In this document: positions 1 to 7,455 of the stretch, piece by piece
Numbering within the stretch: the stretch's first letter is position 1
Layout of the letters: every line of letters starts with the position of its first letter
Notes under the pieces: model-generated
Database searches by the model: none
Told to the model about the DNA's origin: nothing
Seen by the model: the letters and a program-made list of their open reading frames with translations, nothing else
Made by a program: the position numbers and the translations under genes
Virus record (IMG/VR): IMGVR_UViG_3300047476_000111
Location: 1-20,645 of that record
Strand: one strand, 5' to 3'
DNA length: 20,645 nt
Source: a virus

Positions 1-509
1 ACGCAAACCCCAGCACCGCCACCGCCGCCAATTGACTGCGTTGCAGTTACACCAACAGCTCCTGCGCCGCCGCCGCCACCGGCAGGACCAGCAAACCCAC
101 TTGAGCCAGCACCACCATTATTACCTTGCCCTAGTACCCCTACGCCGCCTGGATCAACGACGGAATTAGTGTTTGAACCGCCACCACTTCCTCCAGTACC
201 GCCCACTGATGCTGTTGTCCTACCCCCACCGATAGCAGTTATGCTTCCAAAAACTGAGTTTGATCCAGCGGTTGAATTTCCATTAACTGATGTCCCCGCG
301 CCGCCAGCTCCAATGGTTACAGTAAGAGCAGATCCTGGCGTAACTTGAAATCCAGTTGCTTGGAGAACACCTCCAGCACCGCCACCTGAACCATTACCAC
401 TGCCCCCTGCACCACCAGCAACAACAAGATACTCCACCGTAGTGGTTTTCTGGTCGGTTAGCGGGTTAAAGGTCGCTGATACAAAGCCGCCTAAATTTTG
501 ATTACTCAT
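1..509 (-). CDS. Glycine-rich tail fibre/adhesin, copy 3 (partial, runs off left edge)
   Basis: An open frame starts with ATG at 509 behind AAGG with 7-base spacing and stays open to the window edge, so about 169 residues are visible and the C-terminus is missing. After an N-terminal segment (residues 1-24) comes VEYLVVAGG, then Gly-rich tracts. It shares the VTPG/LTVTIGAGG and NSVFGSIT blocks found in the two genes upstream in the operon, so it is a third tandem paralogue. Glycine-rich modules of this type occur in phage tail-tip adhesins and fibres; a host-contact role is inferred from family and position. The first residues (MSNQNLGGFVS) differ from the sisters, so the attachment end may be individual to each copy. 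Confident as a gene, moderate on exact role. Confidence 0.85.
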   Translation of the reverse strand, partial: MSNQNLGGFVSATFNPLTDQKTTTVEYLVVAGGAGGSGNGSGGGAGGVLQATGFQVTPGSALTVTIGAGGAGTSVNGNSTAGSNSVFGSITAIGGGRTTASVGGTGGSGGGSNTNSVVDPGGVGVLGQGNNGGAGSSGFAGPAGGGGGAGAVGVTATQSIGGGGGAGVC

Positions 510-518
510 GTCTGTGCC

Positions 519-2057
519 TTAAAAAGTAATCGAACCAGAAGATGTCCATGTGTACACACGGTTCTTATAGCCAAGACCTGTTGCGAAGGGGGAGAGTTGG
601 TTCCATGTAAGACCCGCCCCAGGATTATTTCCAGGAACAAAACTGTTTGCAGAAGAATCAGCAAGGTAAGCGCCAGAATTTGCATTTAATAACAAAGATG
701 TTCCAGACACCGCAGTTAAAGGCGCAGTAGGAACAGTGAAATTTGACGTATAAAGCGCAGTACCTTTTACAATCCGGACGTTTGTTGCATTACCTGTCCA
801 AAAGTATGAAGTAGCACCATCACTAAAAAATGTTGGTCCAGGATTTCCACAGATATAGTTTGTAGTGTCTGTCCAAGTAGAACCTTCTTGCACTCCGTTT
901 ATAAACATTTTGGTGCTTGTACCACTACGACAAATAACAAAATGAAACCATGAACCGTTTGGAATAGTGTTAGTAGAAGTAATCCGAGTTGCTGTATCTA
1001 CGTAGTAGTACATTTTGTTATCCGTATTTTTAAAGATATACGGATACGCGCCATTTAATCCAGGCCTAAAATCAAGCGGGATCATTAGCGTCCCAGATGT
1101 TGTCGTATACAACCACATCTCAATTGTGAAATCTCCAGTACCAAACACAAAAGCAGACTGCCCAGCGTACCTAAAACTTGTTGCCCCATTTAAAGACAAA
1201 CTCCCCGATCCTGATGTGCTTACCGTAGGCGATCCAGTAGTTGATGCTGCGGCTTGGTAAATGTCTGGGTAGGAAAGGATGACAATACCGGAACCGCCAG
1301 TACCGCCATTAGAACCCCATCCGCCAGCACCACCACCGCCTGTGTTTGCAGTTCCATTTCCAGTTGCGTTCGTATAAACAGTATTTGTACTTCCACCGCC
1401 ACCAACCCCACCAATTCCGCCTGGTGTTCCAGTAGAGCCAGCAGCCCCACCAGAACCTCCGCCAGCATAAGCGGTTCGTGTTCCAGAGATATCTGAGGAG
1501 ATTCCTGCACCACCGTTTCCAGCAGTAGAGGTTATCGTAAGGCCCCCTGCAGTCCCAGCACCTCCCCCACCGCCAGATGTATAGGGTTGCCCAAAAGCAG
1601 ATGTAGTCACACCGCCGTTATTTCCTTGTCCAGAAGTGCCAGATCCCGGAAATCCATTTGGATAGGTGGCAGAATATCCACCTGCAGAACCACCCCCAGA
1701 ACCGCCACTTGCTCCGCTTGAATATGCGTTGGTAGTTACGGCATTCCAACTACCGCCTCCCCCACCGCCAACAGCAGTAAGACTCCCAAAAACAGAATTG
1801 TTCCCAGAAGAACCTCTAGATGCTGCTGCAACTCCACCGCTCCCCCCACCACCAATAGTTACGGTAATTGATGCTCCAGAAGTAACGGGTATATTTCCTT
1901 GCAATAATCCACCAGCACCACCACCAGCGCCTGATCCACCACCACCGGCGCCACCAGCAACAACGAGGTAGTCAACATTCACAGGCTTTTGATTAGACCA
2001 AGCGCCTTGAGTTAGTGCCTGATTAACCTGCTTTAATGAAAAAACTCCGCTAGGCAT
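519..2057 (-). CDS. Glycine-rich tail fibre with LamG-like lectin domain, copy 2
   Basis: 512 residues; ATG at 2057 follows GAGG with 6-base spacing. Residues 1-27 form a distinct N-terminus, then VDYLVVAGG opens a Gly-rich region to about residue 270 with ITVTIGGGG and NSVFGSLT blocks shared with its neighbours. From about 277 to 480 the composition changes to a laminin-G/concanavalin-like jellyroll pattern: SLSLNGATSFRYAG, then DFTIEMWLY, then WFHFVICRSG, then KMFINGVQEG, then NVRIVKGTALYTSNFTVP. The last 14 residues end in VYTWTSSGSITF, matching the C-terminus of the sister gene at 2066. Such domains commonly bind carbohydrate, so this is a candidate receptor-binding protein; binding itself is inferred. 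It is separated from the genes on either side by fewer than 10 bases. Confidence 0.9.
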   Translation of the reverse strand: MPSGVFSLKQVNQALTQGAWSNQKPVNVDYLVVAGGAGGGGSGAGGGAGGLLQGNIPVTSGASITVTIGGGGSGGVAAASRGSSGNNSVFGSLTAVGGGGGGSWNAVTTNAYSSGASGGSGGGSAGGYSATYPNGFPGSGTSGQGNNGGVTTSAFGQPYTSGGGGGAGTAGGLTITSTAGNGGAGISSDISGTRTAYAGGGSGGAAGSTGTPGGIGGVGGGGSTNTVYTNATGNGTANTGGGGAGGWGSNGGTGGSGIVILSYPDIYQAAASTTGSPTVSTSGSGSLSLNGATSFRYAGQSAFVFGTGDFTIEMWLYTTTSGTLMIPLDFRPGLNGAYPYIFKNTDNKMYYYVDTATRITSTNTIPNGSWFHFVICRSGTSTKMFINGVQEGSTWTDTTNYICGNPGPTFFSDGATSYFWTGNATNVRIVKGTALYTSNFTVPTAPLTAVSGTSLLLNANSGAYLADSSANSFVPGNNPGAGLTWNQLSPFATGLGYKNRVYTWTSSGSITF

Positions 2058-2065
2058 TTAGCACC

Positions 2066-2944
2066 TCAGAAAGTAATTGTCCCTGACGATGTCCAAATGT
2101 AGACGCGCCAGTTATCGTATGTGTATGTTTGTGGAGAACCTGTTGTTGCAGCAGCCGGAGCGTAAAAAGATGGGTAACGAATAATTACAACCCCTGATCC
2201 ACCCGCCCCACCTGGCTGATTTGGTGCGCCAGAACAAGTACCACCTCCACCACCACCGCCCGTATTAGCAAATCCTGGAGAACCAGCGCCATTACTGACT
2301 GCTCCAGCAGCGCCACCACCTCCAGCCCCAGGAAGCCCAACAAAACTTAGACCGCCCGCACCAGTATACGCACCGCCACAGCCACCGCCAGCGTAAAAAA
2401 CATTGGTTCCGGTTATGTCAGATGCAAAACCTGTTCCGCCCGATCCTGTAATGGCAGGTGTAGTAGTTAAACCTGCTGAACCGGCACCACCTCCACCACC
2501 TCCGGAAAAACCATTGTTTCCATTTCCCCCGCTGTTGCCTTGTCCGACAGTTCCAGCTCCAGGGTTTGCATTATTTCCTAAAGAGCCGCCACCAGAGCCT
2601 CCCACTGCCGCAGATCCCGCTCCAGCATAAGTATCACCACCTCGACCACCACCAAGTGTCGTAATGTTTCCAAATACTGAATTTGATCCGTTTGTTGCAG
2701 CAGTAGATGAAGCAACAATACCGGCAGCTCCTCCGGCTCCAATTGTTACGGTAAGTGCGGTTCCCGGCGTGACAAGGTATCCAATGGCGGCGAGCAAACC
2801 ACCAGCCCCACCACCACCGCCACCATTTCCAGAACTAGCGGCTGTGCCACCGCCACCACCTCCAGCAACAACAAGGTACTCAACCGATGGAGTCGGTTGT
2901 TTTTGCGAGGCAGATAGCAATCCGCCGTTATAACGAAGTCCCAT
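2066..2944 (-). CDS. Glycine-rich tail fibre/adhesin, copy 1
   Basis: I chose the ATG at 2944 (292 residues), which follows AGGAG with 7-base spacing and begins MGLRYNGGLL. The longer frame, open to 2980, would overlap the upstream gene by 25 bases without a comparable ribosome site. VEYLVVAGG starts at residue 21. Long Gly/Ala/Ser tracts with GTALTVTIGAGG and NSVFGNIT blocks follow, and the protein ends AAATTGSP, then VYIWTSSGTITF. It lacks the LamG-like domain of copy 2 but has the same hinge and the same terminal tag, making it the simple version of the fibre. Glycine-rich loops in phage tips can form polyglycine-type lattices that display receptor-binding loops; that role is inferred here. 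Confidence 0.88.
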   Translation of the reverse strand: MGLRYNGGLLSASQKQPTPSVEYLVVAGGGGGGTAASSGNGGGGGGAGGLLAAIGYLVTPGTALTVTIGAGGAAGIVASSTAATNGSNSVFGNITTLGGGRGGDTYAGAGSAAVGGSGGGSLGNNANPGAGTVGQGNSGGNGNNGFSGGGGGGAGSAGLTTTPAITGSGGTGFASDITGTNVFYAGGGCGGAYTGAGGLSFVGLPGAGGGGAAGAVSNGAGSPGFANTGGGGGGGTCSGAPNQPGGAGGSGVVIIRYPSFYAPAAATTGSPQTYTYDNWRVYIWTSSGTITF

Positions 2945-2955
2945 GTGGGCGCTCC

Positions 2956-3339
2956 TTAATTTATTTCCTCCCAACTGCAAGTCACCACCACGTCATTGGC
3001 AGTGCTTGCAGTGGCACCGATAGACTTGTCTTCTAACAGGTAGAAAGCCGTTGTCTTATCAGTAACAATCAGTGTTGTGTCAGCCGGGACAGAGATGGTC
3101 GACGCGATTGCTGTGCCTGTTCCTCCAAGGTCATCCTGGGAAAAGATCTTGATTGTAATGTCGCAAGCTGCCGAACCATCTACGTTAGCTACAACGATAT
3201 TGTTGATCTTGAATATCTTGCCAGAAGAGGCAGGGTTGTTGACCAAAGCTGTTGCAAACGGGTCTGCCGTTGAAGAAATAAGATACGTCGAGGTATTACC
3301 GTAAATGGTAGTTACGTTGACGATATTAGGATTTGCCAT
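2956..3339 (-). CDS. Small beta-rich virion protein of unknown function
   Basis: 127 residues; ATG at 3339 has one of the strongest ribosome sites in the window (AAGGAG, 6-base spacing), suggesting high expression. The protein is rich in Thr, Ser, Ala, Ile and Val, with alternating polar and hydrophobic segments (ITIKIFSQDDLG, TISVPADTTLIV, DVVVTCSWEEIN). This predicts a single all-beta domain, with no signal peptide or membrane segment. It sits between the fibre-like gene at 3356 and the glycine-rich fibres, so a tail-tip, collar or fibre-base role is likely by position. I do not recognise a named family. Confidence 0.8.
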   Translation of the reverse strand: MANPNIVNVTTIYGNTSTYLISSTADPFATALVNNPASSGKIFKINNIVVANVDGSAACDITIKIFSQDDLGGTGTAIASTISVPADTTLIVTDKTTAFYLLEDKSIGATASTANDVVVTCSWEEIN

Positions 3340-3355
3340 TTAAAACTCCTTAAGA

Positions 3356-4027
3356 TTAGCCGCCAAAAACCAGAGCCATCGCAATGGCCTTGCCGGTTGA
3401 AATACCTACATTACCAAAAGTTAAATTTCCACTGCCATCAGTAAGCATTGCTTGTCCACTCGTTCCGTCTGCTGTCGGCATCGTCAATGTGTAACTTGAT
3501 GCAATTGTGTTTGGTGCCTGAAGTGCAACATACTGCCCTCCAGTTGTGTCTTGGAGCCGCAGATCGCCAGTAGCCGTAATATCAACCTGAGAAGCCGTAA
3601 CCGTGGTCGCAGTGATTGCGCCACCTTGAATTGCTACAATTACAAAGTCTGTGCCGTTCCAGGCTACTACTGCCCGTGCGCCAGCAGCGATTGTCGCCCC
3701 AGTTGTTGCCGCGCCTTTAACAACAACTGCACCATCCGAAGCATTAATAACTACGTACGATTTGCTTGAGCTTGGGGTAATAATGTTTCGGCTCACCCCA
3801 GGTGTCCCAGTTGGGATCAGGATAGCGCATCGAGCTTCGTTGGAAGCACCAGATCCAGTTGTAGATAAAGTCCAATCGCCAGAGGTAACGCTTGCAGTTG
3901 CGGCACCGGCAATAGAATCTTCTACCAGCTCTGTAATGCTATCGTTAACGACCTGGCCCCAGGTACCGGCTAATTCTCCGGTGGTTGGGAGGGCAAAGCC
4001 CAGTAGGTTTGTATAGTTAGTTGCCAT
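3356..4027 (-). CDS. Tail fibre-like structural protein
   Basis: 223 residues; ATG at 4027 follows AAGGA. The start, NYTNLLGFALPTTGELAGTW followed by GQVVND, resembles the N-terminal module of many phage fibre proteins, where it probably anchors the fibre to the particle. The middle is Thr/Ala/Gly/Ser-rich beta sequence (VVVKGAATTGATIAAGARAV). Around residues 165-205 a fibre-shaft-like stretch, SSYTLTMPTADGTSGQ, recalls segments found before chaperone or shaft domains in phage fibres. The C-terminus, GKAIAMALVFGG, is a short hydrophobic tag. Fibre assignment rests on composition, position and the N-terminal pattern. Confidence 0.8.
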   Translation of the reverse strand: MATNYTNLLGFALPTTGELAGTWGQVVNDSITELVEDSIAGAATASVTSGDWTLSTTGSGASNEARCAILIPTGTPGVSRNIITPSSSKSYVVINASDGAVVVKGAATTGATIAAGARAVVAWNGTDFVIVAIQGGAITATTVTASQVDITATGDLRLQDTTGGQYVALQAPNTIASSYTLTMPTADGTSGQAMLTDGSGNLTFGNVGISTGKAIAMALVFGG

Positions 4028-4036
4028 AATTTTTCC

Positions 4037-5134
4037 TTAAGCTGCTACGTCAATCTCTTCCCAGTCTGGTACCTGGGCGTCATTAATCTGTGTCCAATTA
4101 GGCGTCTGCGAATCATTAATCACTGACCACCCCCCAATTTTTACTGTTCCTACTGCGCCAACTGCGCCAACTCCAGTAACAAACTCTATGTCGTCTATCT
4201 TAAAGCCAACATTACCAACTGCGCCAGTACCAACCACATTTGGTACAAACGGCTGAACCACCGTCGTAACTGCACTAACCGCTCCTGTACCGCCCACCCC
4301 AGTAACTTCGTAGTTACTGTTAATCATGAAGGCTACAGCCCCAACTGCCCCAATGCCCTCTACGCCTACCGGTACAACATAGTCACTAATGTCTACAGCG
4401 ACGTCACCTACTGCCCCAGTACCTTCAACGCCGGTTACCGCGTAGGCTACTTGCGGTACCGCATCGCCAATTTGTCCTAGACCTTCAACCCCAACCGGGA
4501 TTACGATCCGTCCAATACGTACGTTGACGTTACCTACTTCTCCAACACCTTCTACGCCAACCGGGACAATAGTCTCGCTAACACTAGCAACTACATCACC
4601 TACGGCTCCAGTACCCACAACTCCAGGAACCACAAACGAAATGGCGGGAGTAGTAGTTCCAACCTGCCCTGTACCTTCTACTCCTGTAGGTACAAGGTTT
4701 TTACTCAGACTGAAGGCTACAGTTCCTACTTCACCTGTACCAACAATCGGTATTGCATCTGGTACAACAATATCGTCAACCTGCACAATGAAGCCGCCAA
4801 CCTCAGCGACTCCCTGTACCCCATTTGGCGCATGCGCCACTAACGGGGTTGTTGTTCCTACTGCTCCAGTACCCTCAACTCCGGATACTGTGTAAGAAAT
4901 AGCAAAGGTTACTGTTCCTACTGCCCCGGTGCCTTCTACTCCTACCGGAACAACCGCCTTGCTAATTCCTATTGTTACTGTACCTACTTCACCTGTACCG
5001 GAAACCGAGATTGACCCAGTTCCCCACGGCGATACACCCCAACCCTGACTACCCCAGCCGTCGAGCGGGACTACAACTGAAGCGCCGCCCCAGTTAGTAG
5101 ATCCCCACCCTTGTTCGCCCCAGCCGGTCGCCAC
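4037..5134 (-). CDS. Trp-rich virion protein with about 14 GTGAVG-type repeats
   Basis: 365 residues beginning at a GTG (5134) preceded by TAAGG with 7-base spacing; an ATG two bases upstream is in another frame. There are three parts. Residues 1-40 hold two Trp-rich units (GWGEQGWGSTNWGG and GWGSQGWGVSPWG). Residues 45-335 hold about 14 imperfect repeats of 20-22 residues of the form G-T-G-x-V-G-x-V followed by a beta strand and PVGVE. Residues 336-365 hold three W-x-x-I-x-D-x-Q-x-P units. The pattern predicts a long repetitive beta fibre with special end caps. Position between the adaptor region and the fibres suggests a tail appendage or spacer. I recall similar proteins in aquatic phages but no defined function. 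Confidence 0.85.
   Translation of the reverse strand: MATGWGEQGWGSTNWGGASVVVPLDGWGSQGWGVSPWGTGSISVSGTGEVGTVTIGISKAVVPVGVEGTGAVGTVTFAISYTVSGVEGTGAVGTTTPLVAHAPNGVQGVAEVGGFIVQVDDIVVPDAIPIVGTGEVGTVAFSLSKNLVPTGVEGTGQVGTTTPAISFVVPGVVGTGAVGDVVASVSETIVPVGVEGVGEVGNVNVRIGRIVIPVGVEGLGQIGDAVPQVAYAVTGVEGTGAVGDVAVDISDYVVPVGVEGIGAVGAVAFMINSNYEVTGVGGTGAVSAVTTVVQPFVPNVVGTGAVGNVGFKIDDIEFVTGVGAVGAVGTVKIGGWSVINDSQTPNWTQINDAQVPDWEEIDVAA
4130..5002 (-). repeat. Protein-level tandem repeat array (about 14 units)
   Basis: About fourteen units of roughly 60-75 bases encode the motif (E/V)GTGAVG(T/D)V plus a strand and a (V)PVGV linker. Unit 4 is longer (about 25 residues) and units 4, 12 and 14 are degenerate. DNA identity between units is only moderate, with different synonymous codons, so the array looks old and selected at protein level rather than recently amplified. 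Changes in repeat number would alter fibre length. Confidence 0.85.
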
Positions 5135-5147
5135 ATTGCAGCCTTAC

Positions 5148-5606
5148 TTAAGCAATACGAATAATTGCAGTAGCGGCAGCGGGAACGGGAAACTGAATCT
5201 GGAAGTCGCCCGAAGATACCTGCTGATCGCCACCAAAGCTCAGAACTGCACAAGCTGCATTTGAAGCTGATGTGTTGTAAATGATCGCGCCGGAAGTCGT
5301 GAAAGTTGCCGACGTCCAGGTAGTGTTATCAAAGTCACAAACTGCGGTCGTGCCATCAGCCACAGGAGTAATCGAAGTTAACGTATTACCGCCGGTCGTG
5401 TATCCGCTGCCATTAGGAAGCTCGTCCGAGTTGCCGGTCAGGTCGCTGTAGTTTGTTGTTGCAGCGCCATATGTTCCAGTGACCAAAGCGGTCGATTTGC
5501 CAAGAGCTATTTTAAAAGTGTTACCAGTAGAAGCGGTAAAGTTGTGAACTGCCTTAAGAATCTCGACTTTGAACGAGGTAGGCATTGCGGTGGTAAATCC
5601 AGGCAT
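5148..5606 (-). CDS. Beta-rich virion protein, paralogue B
   Basis: 152 residues; ATG at 5606 follows GGAG with 7-base spacing. It is clearly paralogous to the 138-residue protein at 5895-6311. Both contain TSFK-E-x-x-x-x-VHN near the start, GSGYT-x-GG in the middle, then FDN-x-x-W-x-x-ATFT, G-A-(I/L)-IYN-x-S, AVL-x-FG-x-D, and end in a-x-AIIR. The spacing suggests one small jellyroll or immunoglobulin-like domain made of beta strands. There is no membrane segment. Together the two flank a small helical protein, suggesting a three-gene sub-cassette. The function is unknown; a minor virion or tail-associated protein is the best guess by location. Confidence 0.82.
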   Translation of the reverse strand: MPGFTTAMPTSFKVEILKAVHNFTASTGNTFKIALGKSTALVTGTYGAATTNYSDLTGNSDELPNGSGYTTGGNTLTSITPVADGTTAVCDFDNTTWTSATFTTSGAIIYNTSASNAACAVLSFGGDQQVSSGDFQIQFPVPAAATAIIRIA

Positions 5607-5607
5607 G

Positions 5608-5895
5608 TTATTTCTCCAAAAGTTTTGTTAATTCAGGATGTCCCGCGTCGCGGAAGCGGTTATTAAGAGTGGTGTGATGGGACCGAATACACTGATTCCC
5701 ATAACTAATCAGTACGGCACGAATATGCTCTCTAAAAGCCTCAGCCTGCTGCCGAATAACAGGATCAGCCGTTGCGCTTATAGCAATAATGCGATCTAAA
5801 GCATTTTCAGCAAGCTCTTCAGGCGTGAACCCCCGACCGGAGACTCCCATCGCCTTAACTGTTCCAAGTAAAGCACCGCCAGAAGCTGAAAACAT
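5608..5895 (-). CDS. Small helical protein of unknown function between two paralogues
   Basis: 95 residues; the ATG at 5895 overlaps the upstream stop (TAATG) and has AAGGA upstream with 7-base spacing. After a Gly/Ser-rich start the protein is predicted largely alpha-helical (FTPEELAENALDRIIAI, then IRQQAEAFREHIRAVLISYG). The C-terminal segment is charged and carries a His pair (CIRSHHTTLNNRFRDAG). There is no signal or membrane segment. Translational coupling to the beta-rich protein upstream and its placement between two paralogues suggest they act together. I do not recognise the family with confidence. Confidence 0.78.
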   Translation of the reverse strand: MFSASGGALLGTVKAMGVSGRGFTPEELAENALDRIIAISATADPVIRQQAEAFREHIRAVLISYGNQCIRSHHTTLNNRFRDAGHPELTKLLEK

Positions 5896-6311
5896 TACAC
5901 CATCCTTATGATTGCACTGTCTGCCGTATTAGCAGGGAATGTAACGGTAAACGTCTGATTTGTCACCGTACGATCTGAACCAAAGTTCAGCACAGCAACT
6001 GACCGATTGGCTTTGCTTGCGTTATAGATCAAAGCGCCACGGCAAGTAAAAGTAGCCCCAGGCCAGGACGCATTATCAAAGTTAACAAACGCCGTGGTGT
6101 CAGACGCCAGCACAGTTGCCCCAGTCAGCGTAATCCCGCCAGCCGTGTATCCCGTGCCAGTGATTTCATTACTCGTCGTATATGCGGTCGTATCAGCGCC
6201 CAGGTCGGCAAACGCCGTGTACAAGGCAATCATGATGGTGTCCGTGAGGAGGTTATGCACCCCCTCATAGAGTTCCTCTTTAAACGATGTGGTCTGGGTT
6301 TGGGTGATCAT
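5895..6311 (-). CDS. Beta-rich virion protein, paralogue A
   Basis: 138 residues, ATG at 6311 overlapping the preceding stop as ATGA. It shares its domain with the 152-residue protein two genes downstream: the same TSFKEEL/VHN start, GTGYTAGG, FDNASW-x-x-ATFT, GALIYNAS, AVLNFGSD and a terminal AIIRMV. It lacks the insertion seen near residues 30-55 of the longer copy. It immediately follows an adaptor-like gene, so an accessory role in tail or connector assembly is plausible but not shown. Confidence 0.82.
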   Translation of the reverse strand: MITQTQTTSFKEELYEGVHNLLTDTIMIALYTAFADLGADTTAYTTSNEITGTGYTAGGITLTGATVLASDTTAFVNFDNASWPGATFTCRGALIYNASKANRSVAVLNFGSDRTVTNQTFTVTFPANTADSAIIRMV

Positions 6312-6991
6312 TTAACTGGGTACCTTACCTGCCCATCCCTATAGGCATCCTGACGTAGCTTACCGTCGCCAAGCTGTTTAGCCATCATAAAGGCTTCGTC
6401 ATAGCGTTTCTGGTAGACCACGATAATGTCCTGTTCACCCTTCATGAAGGTGTAAGCCTCAAGGAGTGCGCCGTAGAGCAGTAGCGAGTCCATATTGTCG
6501 CCAAGCCAGGTAGTTCCAGCAGTAACAATAGACTCTGGGTAGTAGCCAAAATGCAGCTCTACTTGATAGGAAATATCAGGTGTTGGTCCTAACAAGAACG
6601 TATTGTCATCAAAATAAGCATAGTGCGTCGGCTTGCCAGACACCAAGGGGTACGGAAACGCCTCACGGATGAAGTTTACATCCTTGTTTAGCAAGTACTC
6701 GTACACGCCCGTAGCCGGATCAATGACCGCCAGGGAGTAGGTATAGAGAAAGTCAGACGGCTGTTGCAAATACTTATTGCCGGGAGTTGTGGTTCCCGTC
6801 ATGTTCTTGCGGATCGCAGGGAACTGGATCGTGTTGTAGATCCGCTGTTCAGCCTGCTGAATGAACGTATCAATCTGCTCTTTTTGGGTGAAAACGACCG
6901 TGCCCGTACCGGCAGGATCCGTCCAGGTTGTACCGGGGAAGTCGTTTTCGACGTATCCCTTGATCGTTTCAAAGAGCTGTTGGTAGTTCAT
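6308..6991 (-). CDS. Probable head-tail adaptor-like protein (second copy of the class)
   Basis: 227 residues. The N-terminus is helical with FTQKEQIDTFIQQAEQRIYN, the arrangement seen in adaptor (connector) proteins of short-tailed phages such as the SU10-like adaptors. A beta-rich middle follows, including YLQQPSDFLYTYSLAV and a THYAYFDDNTFLLGP block, then a C-terminal helical region with a conserved-looking LLLYGALLEAYTFMKGE and a final helix YDEAFMMAKQLGDGK. Such proteins form a dodecameric ring under the portal, ending packaging and receiving the tail. The assignment rests on pattern and context, not on a search. It may instead be the next ring (nozzle-proximal), since another adaptor-like gene lies at 7878. 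Confidence 0.7.
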   Translation of the reverse strand: MNYQQLFETIKGYVENDFPGTTWTDPAGTGTVVFTQKEQIDTFIQQAEQRIYNTIQFPAIRKNMTGTTTPGNKYLQQPSDFLYTYSLAVIDPATGVYEYLLNKDVNFIREAFPYPLVSGKPTHYAYFDDNTFLLGPTPDISYQVELHFGYYPESIVTAGTTWLGDNMDSLLLYGALLEAYTFMKGEQDIIVVYQKRYDEAFMMAKQLGDGKLRQDAYRDGQVRYPVK

Positions 6992-6993
6992 AT

Positions 6994-7257
6994 TTAACCC
7001 ATCGGTCCCCGAGCCATGACGCCTTTGGTAGCAGCACCTGTACCCCGAATTTTAATGCCAGAAGTCTTAGTTTCGGGAAATGTTTTAGCGGTAATATTGC
7101 CCACGGACATATTCATGCGCTTGACTTCTTCAGAGCCAGTACCGGTCTTTACGACATCCTGAATCTTAGTAGCTTGGCCCTTCATATTGTGTGGTGCAGC
7201 ATAGACGTCGGCCTGCCCGACCTCTTTACCCATAACCTTTTTGCTGAACTTAGCCAT
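6994..7257 (-). CDS. Small basic protein with RGTGAATKG motif, unknown function
   Basis: 87 residues, ATG directly after the previous stop codon. It is Lys/Gly/Thr-rich and net basic, with no membrane segment. The C-terminal third reads SGIKIRGTGAATKGVMARGP, a motif I recall from small proteins in other uncultured aquatic phages, without a known function. It belongs to the run of short basic proteins between capsid and adaptor genes. A nucleic-acid-associated or packaged role is possible on charge alone, but nothing in the sequence proves it. Confidence 0.72.
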   Translation of the reverse strand: MAKFSKKVMGKEVGQADVYAAPHNMKGQATKIQDVVKTGTGSEEVKRMNMSVGNITAKTFPETKTSGIKIRGTGAATKGVMARGPMG

Positions 7258-7446
7258 TTAGATACCTGCCTTTCGGACTTTACGAACCGGGGAAAGCTGG
7301 TTAGCTACCTTAGCCAAACCACGCCCAACCTTTTTCATTTCCAAATTGGTCTTACCGCCAGCACGATATCCTTTACCGTGCATAGCTTTTTCGTGACCTT
7401 TGACAGCCTTTTTTGCCTCAGTTTTTGCAATAGAACGCATGTTCAT
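7258..7446 (-). CDS. Small highly basic Lys/Gly-rich protein, unknown function
   Basis: 62 residues; ATG at 7446 has a very good ribosome site (AGGAG, 6-base spacing), which supports it despite its size. It contains KTEAKKAVKGHEKAMHGKG, a GYRAGGKTN segment, and LEMKKVGRGLAKVANQ, with Lys, Arg and His throughout and few acidic residues. The pattern of a KKAVKxHEKxMH helix followed by a (K/R)VGRxLAK helix recurs in small phage proteins as I recall them. It ends exactly where the next gene starts, so the two are probably co-translated. Role unknown. Confidence 0.75.
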   Translation of the reverse strand: MNMRSIAKTEAKKAVKGHEKAMHGKGYRAGGKTNLEMKKVGRGLAKVANQLSPVRKVRKAGI

Positions 7447-7455
7447 TTTCTTCTC

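Noticed and set aside
1666-1971. Plus-strand Pro-rich frames (also at 2403-2630 and 2664-2933)
   Set aside because: They are the reverse complements of the glycine codons in the fibre genes (GGN read as NCC gives Pro and Ala), so they are composition artefacts.
2945-2980. Upstream start at 2980 for fibre copy 1
   Set aside because: It would add 12 residues overlapping the upstream gene; the ATG at 2944 has AGGAG at ideal spacing and a start resembling phage fibre N-termini.
4130-5002. Possible CRISPR array or DNA satellite
   Set aside because: The periodic DNA encodes an open frame with protein-level repeats; there are no identical direct repeats with unique spacers and no cas genes.
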